Below are positions 17,750-26,710 of a stretch of DNA of 64,000 bases, piece after piece. The notes beneath the pieces are model-generated. The model searched no databases and had not been told where the DNA came from. It was given only the letters and a program-made list of their open reading frames with translations. The stretch spans positions 111,539 to 175,538 of the forward strand of contig NZ_JAPZVN010000013.1 of assembly GCF_027533845.1 (NCBI RefSeq). The letters are read 5' to 3'. Both the position numbers and the translations under genes were made by a program. This stretch comes from Streptomyces sp. RPT161 (GTDB taxonomy: Bacteria > Actinomycetota > Actinomycetes > Streptomycetales > Streptomycetaceae). Position 1 is the stretch's first letter; the number at the start of each line of letters is the position of its first letter.

Positions 17750-18590
17750 GCGGCCGACACCTATCGTCAATTAGCAGCGAAAACGGCTTGGTACGTTTAT
17801 CGGCCGACGATGCTGACAATCCCGTCAGCCCTGGTGGGGGCCGGTCTGTGGGGGGTGTAGGGAGGGCCGAGCACGGCAGGGCCTGACCGCGTTTTCGTGC
17901 GGTTGGCGGAGCGCCGACTCGGCCATCGCGCGATTGGACCATGTGGGGTGCGAGTACGGGCCGGGAGGCGTACTCGCCGAAATCCGCGCTGCTCTTTCGT
18001 ATCCGTTGAGGGGTTTGCCGCGGGCCGGGCGGCGCTTGGTTCCCGGCCCGATCAACCCAGTCGCCGCAGGGTGACCGCGCCGCGTCGACGGCGTCGGCGA
18101 GCCGCCCGAGCAACGTGGGGGAAGTCGCGGCCCGGTCAAAGTGCGTCCGCCGCATAGCAGCGCGTTTCGGCTTGAGCACTGCTTGACACGGCCGCTCAAT
18201 GGCTGCGGACCCTGCGGGTGCCGACAAAATCATCTGCGTCGGCCGAGGGGCGCGTCCGTACTTGTTTCTGGTCTGGCAGCCGCTTGCGGCCCATGTGGCA
18301 GATCCCGGCGCCGCAGGGACTTGTGGTCGAGCGCCTCAGCTGGCTTGTTCCAGATGGTTGCAGGCCCTCACCCGGGATGAGTGCGTTGCCCCACGATATG
18401 GCAGCTGCGCTGAACCGGGGCGCGACGCTCCCGGTGCCAACTGGCCGATGAGCCGCCGACTGAGGCCCACGACTTGGCCAGTTGGAAGGTGACGCCTCGT
18501 CGGGCGAGAGGGCCACAGGTCCTGCCGGCCGACGAGGTCCAGCCTTTTGCTTTTGTGGATTTCCGGTTGTCGATCGCCTAGCTGTGCGTT
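17750..18590. other. Long intergenic region without a supported gene
   Basis: About 850 bases between the lasso promoter area and the galactosidase gene. No frame shows a family motif. The main structure is the 10-bp inverted repeat at 18437-18485. Sequence around 18200-18400 has broken frames on both strands and could be decayed coding DNA, but I cannot name a source. Confidence 0.4.
18437..18485. repeat. Perfect 10-bp inverted repeat, 29-bp spacer
   Basis: CCAACTGGCC (18437-18446) and GGCCAGTTGG (18476-18485). The spacing is long for a terminator but suits two operator half-sites or element ends. It lies about 210 bases upstream of the galactosidase start. Confidence 0.5.
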
Positions 18591-18624
18591 GTGTATTGAC
18601 ACATTGTGTTGGTTTTGGTTCGCT
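18591..18624 (+). promoter_or_regulatory. Candidate promoter/operator of the galactosidase gene
   Basis: TTGACA (18596-18601) is a perfect -35 box. The position 17 bases on (TTCGCT) is a poor -10. The -35 sits inside TGTGTATTGACACA, a 5-bp inverted repeat that could be an operator. This is about 75-100 bases before the start codon. Confidence 0.35.
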
Positions 18625-18693
18625 TTCCCTGCACTGCGCTAGGCATCAGATCCACCGCACTGTCCGGCACTCCTCTCGGACTCAGGAGATCCC

Positions 18694-20787
18694 ATGCGCA
18701 AGTCGTGGGCCGCCGTGGTCGCGGTCCTCTTGGGGACGGCGCCTGTTGTGGCCGCTCCTCTCACCGCTCCTCCGGCCGTCGCGCTCGGCAACGGCCTGGC
18801 GCTCACCCCGCCGATGGGCTGGAACGACTGGAACGCCTTCGGCTGCAACGTCAGCGAGCAACTCGTGGAGCAGACCGCCGACAAGATCGTGTCCAGTGGG
18901 CTGCGCTCCGCTGGCTATCAGTACGTGAACATCGATGACTGCTGGATGGCCGGCTCCCGCAGCGCCACGGGCGATCTGGTGCCGGATCCGGTGAAGTTCC
19001 CGCATGGCATAAAGGGCGTGGCGGATTACGTGCACGCTCGCGGACTGAAGCTGGGTATCTACGAAAGCGCCGGGACCATGACGTGTGCCGGCTACCCGGG
19101 AAGCCTGGGCCACGAGCAACAGGACGCCAACTCCTTCGCCGCCTGGGGAGTTGACTACCTCAAGTACGACAACTGCAACAACCTGGGCATACCCGCACGT
19201 CAGCGCTACCAGGCGATGGGGAACGCGTTGGCCCGTACCGGGCGTCCGATCGTCTACAGCCTGTGTGACTGGGGCCAGGAGAACGTGGCGAGTTGGGGCG
19301 GCTCGGTGGGCAACTTGTGGCGTACCACTGGCGACATCGACGCTACCTACGGGCGGATGCTGTCCATCTTCCATCAGAACGTGGGGCTCGCTGACGCGGC
19401 CTCACCGGGAGCGTGGAACGACCCGGACATGCTGGAGGTGGGCAACGGTATGACCGCCACCGAGGATCGCAGCGAGTTCTCCCTGTGGGCCGAGATGGCC
19501 TCTCCGCTGATCGCCGGCACCGATCTGCGCCATGCCAGCGCCACCACTCTGGCGACCTACGGCAACAAGGAAGTCATCGCCATCGACCAGGACCGGCTTG
19601 GCCGACAAGGCAGGCCGGTGAGTATGACCGGTGGACTGGACGTGCTGGCCAAGCCGCTTGCCGACCACAGCGTAGCCGTGGCGTTGTTCAACGAGAACGC
19701 CGCCCCGGCCAAGATCTCCACAACCGCGTCCGCGCTTGGACTGCCCGCGGCCAACGGTTACACGGTGCGGGACGTGTGGGCGCACACCACCACCGCCACC
19801 GCCGGGCCTGTTCAGGCCTTCGTACCCGGTCATGGCACGGTGCTGTATCGGGTCGCGGCGACCAGCACGCCAGGCCGCTACCCGCCCCACGTCATGCTGA
19901 CCACCACCGCCCCCGCTTGGTCGGCGGGAACTTCCGCGACGGTGACATCAACGTTGACCAACAACGGCGTCGGCACCGCTGCGGACGTCCGGCTGGGCTT
20001 CGCCGCACCGACCCGATGGGCCGTCACTCCACTGAGCCGCACCTATTTCGCCCGGATACCCCGCGGCGGCACGGCGGTGGCCACGTTCCGGGTCACCGCC
20101 CCCGCCGTCCTTCCCGCGCCGATCACCCGGAGCACAGTCAGCGGCACCGCCTCCGGTCACGCACCCGGCGGCACCTGGCTGGCCACCGCATCAAGACCGG
20201 TGGAGCTGTCCGCCCCCGTCAAGCCCCCGTTCCACACCTTCTCCGACACAACCGCCGTCTTCGGCGCACAGGGTGGCAGGCTCGCCGTCGACGGCGCGGG
20301 CGCGGATCTGTGGGGAGACACGGACCAGTACAGTGCGATCTACCAGCACGCCGCGGAACACGACGGCTCCACCACCCTGGTCGAGGTGGCGGCCCAAGGC
20401 CGCACGAGCGAGTGGGCGAAGGCCGGAATCATGGTGCGTGACGACATCACCGCCCCCGGCACGTCTCCCGGCTATCTGATCCTGGCCGAGGCCCCGGGCA
20501 AGGGATACGTCCTGCAGTGGGACAGCACCGGCAGTGGCCACCTGGACTCCAACAGTGCCCCACCGAACCAGGGAACGGCCACCGCCGTCTACCCCAGCTG
20601 GCTCAAGTTGGTCCGCGCCGGTACCACCTTCACCGGCTACTACTCGACCGACGGCACCACCTGGACGCGCCTGGCGACCGCCACGGTCCCGGGTGCGACG
20701 GCGGCGCAGGACGTGGGTGTGTTCACCAGTTCCCACAGTGACGGCACCCCTGGCGAGGCCGACTTCTCCGACTTCACCCAGCACTGA
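18694..20787 (+). CDS. Secreted GH27 alpha-galactosidase with NEW3 and C-terminal sandwich domains
   Basis: A 697-residue exported enzyme. The signal peptide ends near residue 31. The (beta/alpha)8 domain follows: PPMGWNDWNAFGC at 39-51, nucleophile Asp159 in YLKYDNC, and the acid/base aspartate in WNDPDML (241-247). A beta-sandwich domain closes the catalytic part to about 385. Next come a NEW3/NPCBM-associated domain (about 400-500) and a C-terminal concanavalin-like domain (about 510-697, ending in DVGVFTSSHSDG) that may bind glycans. It would release alpha-linked galactose from plant polysaccharides outside the cell. The ATG has AGGAG six bases upstream and a hairpin follows the gene. Confidence 0.92.
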   Translation: MRKSWAAVVAVLLGTAPVVAAPLTAPPAVALGNGLALTPPMGWNDWNAFGCNVSEQLVEQTADKIVSSGLRSAGYQYVNIDDCWMAGSRSATGDLVPDPVKFPHGIKGVADYVHARGLKLGIYESAGTMTCAGYPGSLGHEQQDANSFAAWGVDYLKYDNCNNLGIPARQRYQAMGNALARTGRPIVYSLCDWGQENVASWGGSVGNLWRTTGDIDATYGRMLSIFHQNVGLADAASPGAWNDPDMLEVGNGMTATEDRSEFSLWAEMASPLIAGTDLRHASATTLATYGNKEVIAIDQDRLGRQGRPVSMTGGLDVLAKPLADHSVAVALFNENAAPAKISTTASALGLPAANGYTVRDVWAHTTTATAGPVQAFVPGHGTVLYRVAATSTPGRYPPHVMLTTTAPAWSAGTSATVTSTLTNNGVGTAADVRLGFAAPTRWAVTPLSRTYFARIPRGGTAVATFRVTAPAVLPAPITRSTVSGTASGHAPGGTWLATASRPVELSAPVKPPFHTFSDTTAVFGAQGGRLAVDGAGADLWGDTDQYSAIYQHAAEHDGSTTLVEVAAQGRTSEWAKAGIMVRDDITAPGTSPGYLILAEAPGKGYVLQWDSTGSGHLDSNSAPPNQGTATAVYPSWLKLVRAGTTFTGYYSTDGTTWTRLATATVPGATAAQDVGVFTSSHSDGTPGEADFSDFTQH

Positions 20788-20841
20788 CACCCACTCACCA
20801 GTCCCCGGGGCCGACACCAACGTCACCCACGGGCGACTCCC

Positions 20842-20871
20842 GGCGGCGCAGCGCCCCACCGCTGCGCCGCC
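20842..20871 (+). terminator. Terminator of the galactosidase gene
   Basis: GGCGGCGCAGC, loop of eight, GCTGCGCCGCC: a perfect 11-bp stem 55 bases past the stop. Confidence 0.7.
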
Positions 20872-21032
20872 CTCCGCGCGATGGGTGCTGACCGTCGCCG
20901 CCCGCAACGCCGCTTGAACGCGTAGCCGTGCGTTTCGTGCCGTTGCCGGAACCGTATGTCACGCGATGGCCTTGCCTTCGCTGATGACGGCGCTGCGGAG
21001 GGGTGGCGCGGGCACGCCTTCCAATCGCATCG

Positions 21033-21533
21033 TCACCAGGCTCCGGTGAGCGGTTCGTTCCCGCCGGTGGGGGAGGGGCGAGCCTCTGCGACGGTCGCGG
21101 TGACCCGGTCGATGAGGTGCAGGGCGTGGGCCATGACGCGCCGATCGTCTTCGTCCAGAGCCGCGTCCAGCGCCTCGGCGAGCGCGCTGACACGCTGCCG
21201 GCGGTCTGCGTCGATCGCGCTCTTCCCGGCTGTGGTCAGGGTGAGGATCTTCTTGCGGGCGTCGTCCGGGTCGGCGCCGACGGCCAGAAAGCCGGCATCG
21301 GTCAGCTCTTTGACGGTCGCGGCCATCGTCTGGTGGCGCACTCCGCGGCTCGCCGCCAGGTCGGCCGTGGTCATGGGGCCGCGCACGTCGAGCAGGTCGA
21401 GCACTGCCGCCGGGATGGGTGCGAGCCGGTCGACGGTACGAGTGCTGCGGACCAGGGCGCCGACCGCCGCCCTCAGGTGTGCGGCCAACTCATCGGGCGA
21501 GGGCGCCTGTTTGTTCGGAAGCGCGCTGTTCAT
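21033..21533 (-). CDS. MarR-family transcriptional regulator
   Basis: A 166-residue winged-helix protein. AAVLDLLDVRGPMTTADLAA and the following VRHQTMAATVKELTDAGFL form the recognition helices; DPDDARKKILTLT is the wing, with the D-R pair typical of MarR. It would act as a dimer on a palindromic site and release DNA when a ligand or oxidant binds. The palindrome at 21565-21584 lies between it and the divergent MBL-fold gene, so it probably represses both. The start is the ATG at 21533. Confidence 0.9.
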   Translation of the reverse strand: MNSALPNKQAPSPDELAAHLRAAVGALVRSTRTVDRLAPIPAAVLDLLDVRGPMTTADLAASRGVRHQTMAATVKELTDAGFLAVGADPDDARKKILTLTTAGKSAIDADRRQRVSALAEALDAALDEDDRRVMAHALHLIDRVTATVAEARPSPTGGNEPLTGAW

Positions 21534-21564
21534 GCTGTCAGGCTATCAGGTGTGCAGGTGATAC

Positions 21565-21584
21565 TGTACAGGTGTACCTGTACA
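21565..21584. promoter_or_regulatory. Palindromic operator between marR and the MBL-fold gene
   Basis: TGTACAGGTGTACCTGTACA: perfect 9-bp arms around a 2-bp centre, 31 bases from the MarR start and 21 bases from the MBL start. The site overlaps possible -10 elements in both directions (TACAGT on the minus strand, TACATA on the plus strand). Confidence 0.75.
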
Positions 21585-21605
21585 TATCCTGGATGGGAGC
21601 CGACA

Positions 21606-22247
21606 GTGCAGCTGATCAAGCACGCCCACGCTTGTGTGTCGCTGGTCAAGGACGACGGGCGGATCGTCATCGACCCGGGCACGCTCACCCCGGACGCGGC
21701 GGCAGCGGTGGCCGCCGCCGAAGCCGTCCTGATCACCCACGAGCACTTCGACCACTTCGACGAGAACCTGATCTGCCAGGCTCTGGACGCCCGTCCCGAC
21801 CTGCGGGTGTACGGACCGCTGAGCGTGGTGGAGCGCTGGTCCGCCCGGCGCGGTCAGGTCACCGCGGTCGCGGCTGGCGACCGTGTCACCGTCGCGGGCT
21901 TCGACATCGCGGTGTTCGGCGAGCTGCACGCCGCGATCCACCGCGACATCCCCCGCGTCGTGAACGTCGGCTACCTCGTTGAGGAGCGCCTCTACCACCC
22001 CGGCGACGCCTACCACGTCCCGTCCGCTCCGATTGACACGCTGCTGCTGCCCACCAGCGGGCCGTGGACCAAGCTGGGCGAGGCGGCGGACTATGTGCGC
22101 GAAGTCGCGCCCAGACGGCTCATCCAGATCCACGAGATCATGCTCAGCCAAATCGGACAGCAGTCGATGGCACGATTCCTGAGTCCCGAAATGCTGACCG
22201 AGGTGCCGCTCACCATCGTTCCGGCGGGAGACACGATCACAGTCTGA
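21606..22247 (+). CDS. MBL-fold metallo-hydrolase (UlaG-like)
   Basis: A 213-residue metallo-beta-lactamase-fold protein with the metal motif ITHEHFDHFDE (HxHxDH type), a later His in FGELHAAIH and Asp in YHPGDAYHVP. Short stand-alone members hydrolyse phosphodiesters, lactones or similar bonds; UlaG-like proteins are the closest recognisable group. GTG start behind GGGAG with six bases spacing. The operator upstream suggests control by the divergent MarR regulator, and a hairpin follows the gene. The substrate is unknown. Confidence 0.87.
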   Translation: MQLIKHAHACVSLVKDDGRIVIDPGTLTPDAAAAVAAAEAVLITHEHFDHFDENLICQALDARPDLRVYGPLSVVERWSARRGQVTAVAAGDRVTVAGFDIAVFGELHAAIHRDIPRVVNVGYLVEERLYHPGDAYHVPSAPIDTLLLPTSGPWTKLGEAADYVREVAPRRLIQIHEIMLSQIGQQSMARFLSPEMLTEVPLTIVPAGDTITV

Positions 22248-22290
22248 GCCGGTCACCAGGCCTGTGGCTGCCCTCTTCACAGCAGGCACC

Positions 22291-22311
22291 GCGCGGCGCA
22301 ACCCGCCGCGC
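22291..22311 (+). terminator. Terminator after the MBL-fold gene
   Basis: GCGCGGCG, loop CAACC, CGCCGCGC: a perfect 8-bp stem 44 bases past the stop. Confidence 0.65.
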
Positions 22312-22731
22312 AGTCAGCCGAGTTGGAGGCCTTTCCCTGATGCGCAGACGGCACCGCGAGCATCCGAGTGGTGGTCCCGTTTGACAATGGGCTGGACGGA
22401 TCTTTGTTGCACAGGCTCGACGCCCGGCTATGGCACAACGCCCTCGATGGCGTGACGGTCGCGAGGCTGGCGGAAGCTGAACACCCAACTGGCGGACTGC
22501 TCCCCGCGTATTCGCGCCCAGCCCTCAGCCGAATCTCGCCGCGGATCACCCTGATCCACGGCGAGCGGCAGGTGCCCAGTCCAGCGGCGCCCGCAGTCCC
22601 ACGCGACGGCCCGGAGACCGCGCCGGATGCGACCGAGCGCTTCAAGTCGCCCGCTGGGTGCAAGGCCTGGCCAGTTAGATAGGGAATATTCGGTTGCCAA
22701 TGGGGCGTTGGCGGGCGCAACATGGCGACTC
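22312..22731. other. Intergenic, no supported gene
   Basis: About 420 bases before the MFS gene. A TTGACA at 22381-22386 is isolated. One plus-strand frame (22368-22682) is open but shows no family signature or ribosome site. Confidence 0.35.
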
Positions 22732-24018
22732 GTGCCCGATGGTGATCAATCGCGCTCGCGTGCGTTCCTCCCCGACCTCGCGCCTTGGCGTTCCTCCCGT
22801 GACTTCCGGCTGCTGTGGTGCTCGGGTGTGGTCACGCTTTTCGGCAGCTTCCTTACGTTTGTCGCCCTGCCGGTCCAGGTCAAGGAGTTGACGGGAACGG
22901 CTTTGGCAGTCGGGGCGGTCGGAGCGGTGGAGCTCGTGCCGCTGATCGTCTTCGGGCTCTACGGCGGCGCGCTCGCCGATGCCGTGGACCGGCGGAAGCT
23001 GATCGTCTACTGCGAGGGCGCGCTCGGACTGCTCTCCGCCGCGCTGCTCGTCAACGCACTGCTGCCACATCCCGCCGTGTGGCCGCTGTACGTCGTAGCG
23101 GCGCTGTCAAGTGCGTTGAGCGGGCTGCAGCGACCAGCCATCGACGCGATCGTGCCGCGCATCGTCCCGCACGAGCAACTCACCGCGGCCGCCGCACTCA
23201 ACTCCCTGCGCTGGCAGTTGGGGGCGATCGCTGGGCCGTCGCTCGCGGGGGTGCTCATCGCGTGCTCGGGGACTGCGTGGGCGTACGGGATCGATGTCGC
23301 GTCGTTCGTCGTCTCGGTCGCCCTGAGCCTGGGGCTGCGGCCCTCGCCCGCTGCGCACGACGCCGAGCGGCCGTCCTGGCGCGGCCTCGCGGAGGGCGCG
23401 CACTACGCTTGGCGCCGCAAGGAACTGCTCGGTACGTACGTCGTCGATATCGTGGCGATGTTCTTCGCGTTCCCGACGGCCGTCTTCCCCTTCCTGGCCG
23501 ATGAGTTGAGGGCGCCGTGGTCGCTGGGGCTGATGTATGCGGCGCTGCCCGCGGGAGCTCTAGCGGTGAGCATGACCAGCGGCTGGTCGTCGCGGGTGCA
23601 TCGGCACGGGCGGATGGTGGTCGGGGCGGCGGCCGCGTGGGGTATGGCGATGGCGGCGGCTGGAGGGATACACAATGTCTGGCTCGTGTTGCTGTCACTG
23701 GCGTTCGCGGGCGGTTGCGACCAGGTGAGCGGCATCTTCCGTTCGGCGATGTGGAATCAGACGATCCCGGATGAGCTGCGCGGCCGTCTCGCCGGGATCG
23801 AGCTGCTGTCGTTTTCCGTTGGTCCGCAGCTGGGCCAGGTCCGCGCGGGCTCCATGGCGGCGTGGACGTCGGTACGGACGTCGGTGTGGTCCGGGGGCGT
23901 GGCCTGCGTGGCCGTCGTCGGGCTGCTGGCCGCGGTGTTGCCCAAGCTGATGTCGTACGACGTACGGGCCGACGAGCACGCGGTGCTGATGCGGCAGGTG
24001 GCGGCGGACTCTCACTGA
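22732..24018 (+). CDS. MFS exporter, EntS-like (MFS_3)
   Basis: A transporter of about 428 residues with 10-12 membrane helices. The start region (FRLLWCSGVVTLFGSFLTFV ALPVQ) and the loop GGALADAVDRRK are typical of the enterobactin-exporter branch of the major facilitator superfamily; LQRPAIDAIVPRIV and the DELRGRLAGIE loop in the second half agree. Such pumps export siderophores, macrolides or other metabolites using the proton gradient. The start is uncertain: the GTG at 22732 is preferred because conservation begins nearby, but its ribosome site is poor and the frame is open to 22627. Confidence 0.88.
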   Translation: MPDGDQSRSRAFLPDLAPWRSSRDFRLLWCSGVVTLFGSFLTFVALPVQVKELTGTALAVGAVGAVELVPLIVFGLYGGALADAVDRRKLIVYCEGALGLLSAALLVNALLPHPAVWPLYVVAALSSALSGLQRPAIDAIVPRIVPHEQLTAAAALNSLRWQLGAIAGPSLAGVLIACSGTAWAYGIDVASFVVSVALSLGLRPSPAAHDAERPSWRGLAEGAHYAWRRKELLGTYVVDIVAMFFAFPTAVFPFLADELRAPWSLGLMYAALPAGALAVSMTSGWSSRVHRHGRMVVGAAAAWGMAMAAAGGIHNVWLVLLSLAFAGGCDQVSGIFRSAMWNQTIPDELRGRLAGIELLSFSVGPQLGQVRAGSMAAWTSVRTSVWSGGVACVAVVGLLAAVLPKLMSYDVRADEHAVLMRQVAADSH

Positions 24019-24168
24019 TCAAGGCCGCGAGTGATGAGGCGCTGGACGCCGGGCGACCGGGGTGTGACTGAGCACTTCGGTCGGCGGCGTTCGCCAAATG
24101 GAATGCACTCGCCTAAACCGTCCCGAGTGGCTCCGGCTGCCGAGACGGCTTCTGGGGGCTGGTATGTC

Positions 24169-24585
24169 TCACGGGCAGTCAAAGGCGAGGAGTCCGGCGG
24201 CTGGATGCCTTGGAGGCTCCTCCTCGGACGACCGGCCCTTTGTGGTCGAAGCCGAGGTCGGTTGTGCCGCCCTCAGTGGCGTTGCAACCATCCCACCTGG
24301 CGCAGGGAAGCCGGCAGGCCGGGATCCACCCACTTCTTGCCCGGCTCGGTGCCTCACGCCGCAGGTGAGGATGCGGGCGCGATGTCGGCGACCACGGGTA
24401 CTCGGGTCGGGCAGCGGCTTCTGCCGGGAGCCCTTGCATCGCCCTTGGCCGTAGTGGTCGGCGGCGTAGGGGGAGTGGCGGGCGGCCGTGGTGCCCTCCT
24501 CGGCCAGCTCTGTGGGGCTGGTGACAGTACGGGTAGCGCAAGTGCAGGATGAGCAAAAGCTGCTGGAAGTAGGGCCGCTGACCAT
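24169..24585 (-). other. Possible small Cys-rich gene or relic
   Basis: The minus-strand frame starts with an ATG at 24585 and encodes SSSFCSSCTCATRTVTSPTE then a segment (HSPYAADHYGQGRCKGS) whose codons are strongly GC-biased at position three for about 45 codons. Later codons lose that bias. This suggests a real coding start with a decayed or shifted end. I do not recognise the family. Confidence 0.3.
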
Positions 24586-24703
24586 CGGCTTGCCGGGAGC
24601 GTCGTGGAAGCGGCCCGGCCTGGCGAGATATGCGTAGGCGACCGGTCTGCGTCACTCGACGGGCACGGGACGGCCCCCGGAATTTCCCATCAACACCTGA
24701 GTC

Positions 24704-24880
24704 TCAGTAGGGAATGAGATGCAAACCGGTCTCCTTTTGGTCCAGCCAGCTCCTGGACCACTGCATCGCGACTCCTTGTGATGACTTGCGTGCACCGCCG
24801 TGAACGCTGCGTAGTCCGACCAGACAGACAGCGTGTACCAGCAGACGTCTGGACACCAACGCTTGTCCTGCAAGGTCCTC
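24704..24880 (-). pseudogene. Frameshifted small protein, possibly DUF3291-like
   Basis: One frame gives WYTLSVWSDYAAFTAVHASH, and a frame one base off continues GVAMQWSRSWLDQKETGLHL then IPY and stop. Together they resemble the end of a small ferredoxin-like-fold protein in which an SVWxD strand is followed by a helix and final strand. The shift falls near 24775. The upstream half is not identifiable. Family assignment is tentative; the rest of 24019-25176 shows nothing further. Confidence 0.35.
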
Positions 24881-25176
24881 CGCCGCACGGCCGCGCGCGG
24901 CGGCAAGCGAGGGTGGATGCATCCCATCGGCGTCTGTGGTGTGGTGGTGCAGGCCATCCTTGAGGAAGGTGCGTCCCGGAACGATACGCCGCGACCGGCA
25001 GTACGCGCAGCGCCCTGCCGCTTACATGGCAGAGCAACTGGCGAGCCGCAGTTCGCGGCTAACCCGGTGCTCATGTCTTGGTGGCCGAAGCATGGTCGGT
25101 GGCACTCGATGACCTGGTGACGTGCTTCGCCGAGGATCCGCGAGGCGGACCGCTGGACGCTGTGAATTGCCGTGCG

Positions 25177-26346
25177 CTAAAGCGCCTGCTGCGTGATCCG
25201 GTTGAGGAACTCGGTGTTTCCCGCAGTGCGCCGCAGGTGGTCCAGGAGCAGTTCGGTGGACTGGTGGGGGTCCCGGGCGGTCAGCACCCGACGCAGCCTG
25301 CGCCGTGCGGCCAGTTCGTCGGCCGGGACGAGCAACTCCTCGCGGCGGGTGCCCGAAGGGGTTACGTCGACGGCGGGAAACATCCGACTGTCGGCGAGGG
25401 CGCGGCTGAGCCGCAACTCCATGTTGCCCGTACTCTTGAGCTCTTCGAAGTAGTAGTCGTCGGCGCGTGATCCGGTTTCGACCAGGGCTGTGGCCAGGAT
25501 CGTCAACGACCCACCCGCCTCGATGTTGCGAGCGGCTCCGAAGAGTTGTTTGGGGCCGAGAAGGGCCGCCGCGTCAACGCCACCGCTGAGTGTCCGGCCT
25601 TTGCCTCCGGCCCTGTTGTTGAACGCACGGCACAGGCGGGTGATCGAGTCCAGCAGGATCAGCACGTCTCGACCCTGCTCCACCAGCCGCTTGCCGCGCT
25701 CGACGGCCAACTCGGCGGTGGCGGTGTGGTCTGCGGCCGGTCGGTCGAAGGTTGAGGAGATCACCTCGCCGCGTACGGAACGCCGCATGTCGGTGACCTC
25801 TTCTGGCCGTTCGTCGAGGAGGACGACCATGAGGTGGCATTCCGGATGGTTTTCGGCCACGGCCTCGGCGAGTGTCTTGAGGAGCACTGTCTTCCCGGCT
25901 TTCGGCGGCGCCACGATCAACCCCCGGGTGCCCTTACCTACCGGCGCGATCAGGTCCACGACACGGGTGGCCAGAACCTTCGGGGAGGTCTCCAGGCGCA
26001 GCCGCTCGGTCGGGAAGACGGGCATCAGATCGGCGAAGTGCGGCCGACGCGAAACCTCTTGCGCGCTGAGGCCGTTGACACGGTCCACCCGGACGAGCCC
26101 GCGCGTTCCGGGGCATTGCCCGTTGCCGGTGGCGTGACGTTGGGTGTCGCGGGTCCCTTCGACGAAGTCACCTTTGCGTAGGCCCAGTTGGCCCTCAAGG
26201 GACGCGGTCACGGGCACGTCATGTGGTCCGGCCAGGTAGCCGTCCACTCGGAGAAAGCCGTGTTTGCCGGACCGGTCGAAGACCCCGGCGACCGGGACGA
26301 GCGTGCTGTCATGCCGGTGCTCGGCATGTGATGCGGTGGTGGTCAT
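25177..26346 (-). CDS. Short Rho-type transcription termination factor
   Basis: At 389 residues this Rho lacks the long N-terminal extension of the usual housekeeping Streptomyces Rho (about 650-700 residues). It keeps the RNA-binding OB fold (about 15-65, GVFDRSGKHGFLRVDGYLAG) and the whole ATPase motor: Walker A APPKAGKT (146-153), the DERPEEVTDM segment, Walker B DVLILLD, the Q-loop with SGGVD near 255 and the R-loop with GPKQ near 265. It should be a functional hexameric helicase. An upstream AAGGGCG site serves the ATG. It stands alone, and its leader is C-rich and G-poor, like a rut site. It is most likely an accessory second Rho. Confidence 0.9.
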   Translation of the reverse strand: MTTTASHAEHRHDSTLVPVAGVFDRSGKHGFLRVDGYLAGPHDVPVTASLEGQLGLRKGDFVEGTRDTQRHATGNGQCPGTRGLVRVDRVNGLSAQEVSRRPHFADLMPVFPTERLRLETSPKVLATRVVDLIAPVGKGTRGLIVAPPKAGKTVLLKTLAEAVAENHPECHLMVVLLDERPEEVTDMRRSVRGEVISSTFDRPAADHTATAELAVERGKRLVEQGRDVLILLDSITRLCRAFNNRAGGKGRTLSGGVDAAALLGPKQLFGAARNIEAGGSLTILATALVETGSRADDYYFEELKSTGNMELRLSRALADSRMFPAVDVTPSGTRREELLVPADELAARRRLRRVLTARDPHQSTELLLDHLRRTAGNTEFLNRITQQAL

Positions 26347-26357
26347 GAACGCCCTTT

Positions 26358-26405
26358 GCTAGCAGGGGTAGTGGGGTAGTGGAGGAGTGTGTGTTGACGG
26401 GGGAG
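26358..26405 (-). promoter_or_regulatory. C-rich, G-poor leader of the short rho gene (rut-like)
   Basis: As RNA on the minus strand these 48 bases contain 27 C and only 3 G, with repeated CACTACCCC and CACACAC units, in a region otherwise balanced for C and G. This is the composition Rho loads onto. It lies 12 bases upstream of the start codon, so Rho could stop transcription of its own gene. Confidence 0.5.
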
Positions 26406-26710
26406 CGGCGGCGCCGCGTGCGAAGGCAGCGGTGTGAGGCGAACGCTGTTGGTTGTGGGCTGCCGAAAGCCGCCTGGCGCGGAGGCGGGTGCGCCCACCG
26501 ACGGCCGTTGAGGAAGATCTGCGGCATTCCCGCGAGCCGGTCGAGAAGGACGGGCGGCAGAACGCGCTGATGGGTGAAGCGAAAAAGCACTGGCGCCACT
26601 GTTGGGCGAACTCACGTGCTGAAGACAGGCTAGCACCATGGTTCGGAAGGCACACCAGTCCAGTGCAGGACACCGCTTGCGGCGGGATCGGAAGGAACGG
26701 CGGCGCGGCG

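Noticed and set aside
22381..22403. TTGACA as a promoter for a gene at 22.4 kb
   Set aside because: No matching -10 element at the correct distance and no supported gene downstream before the MFS gene.
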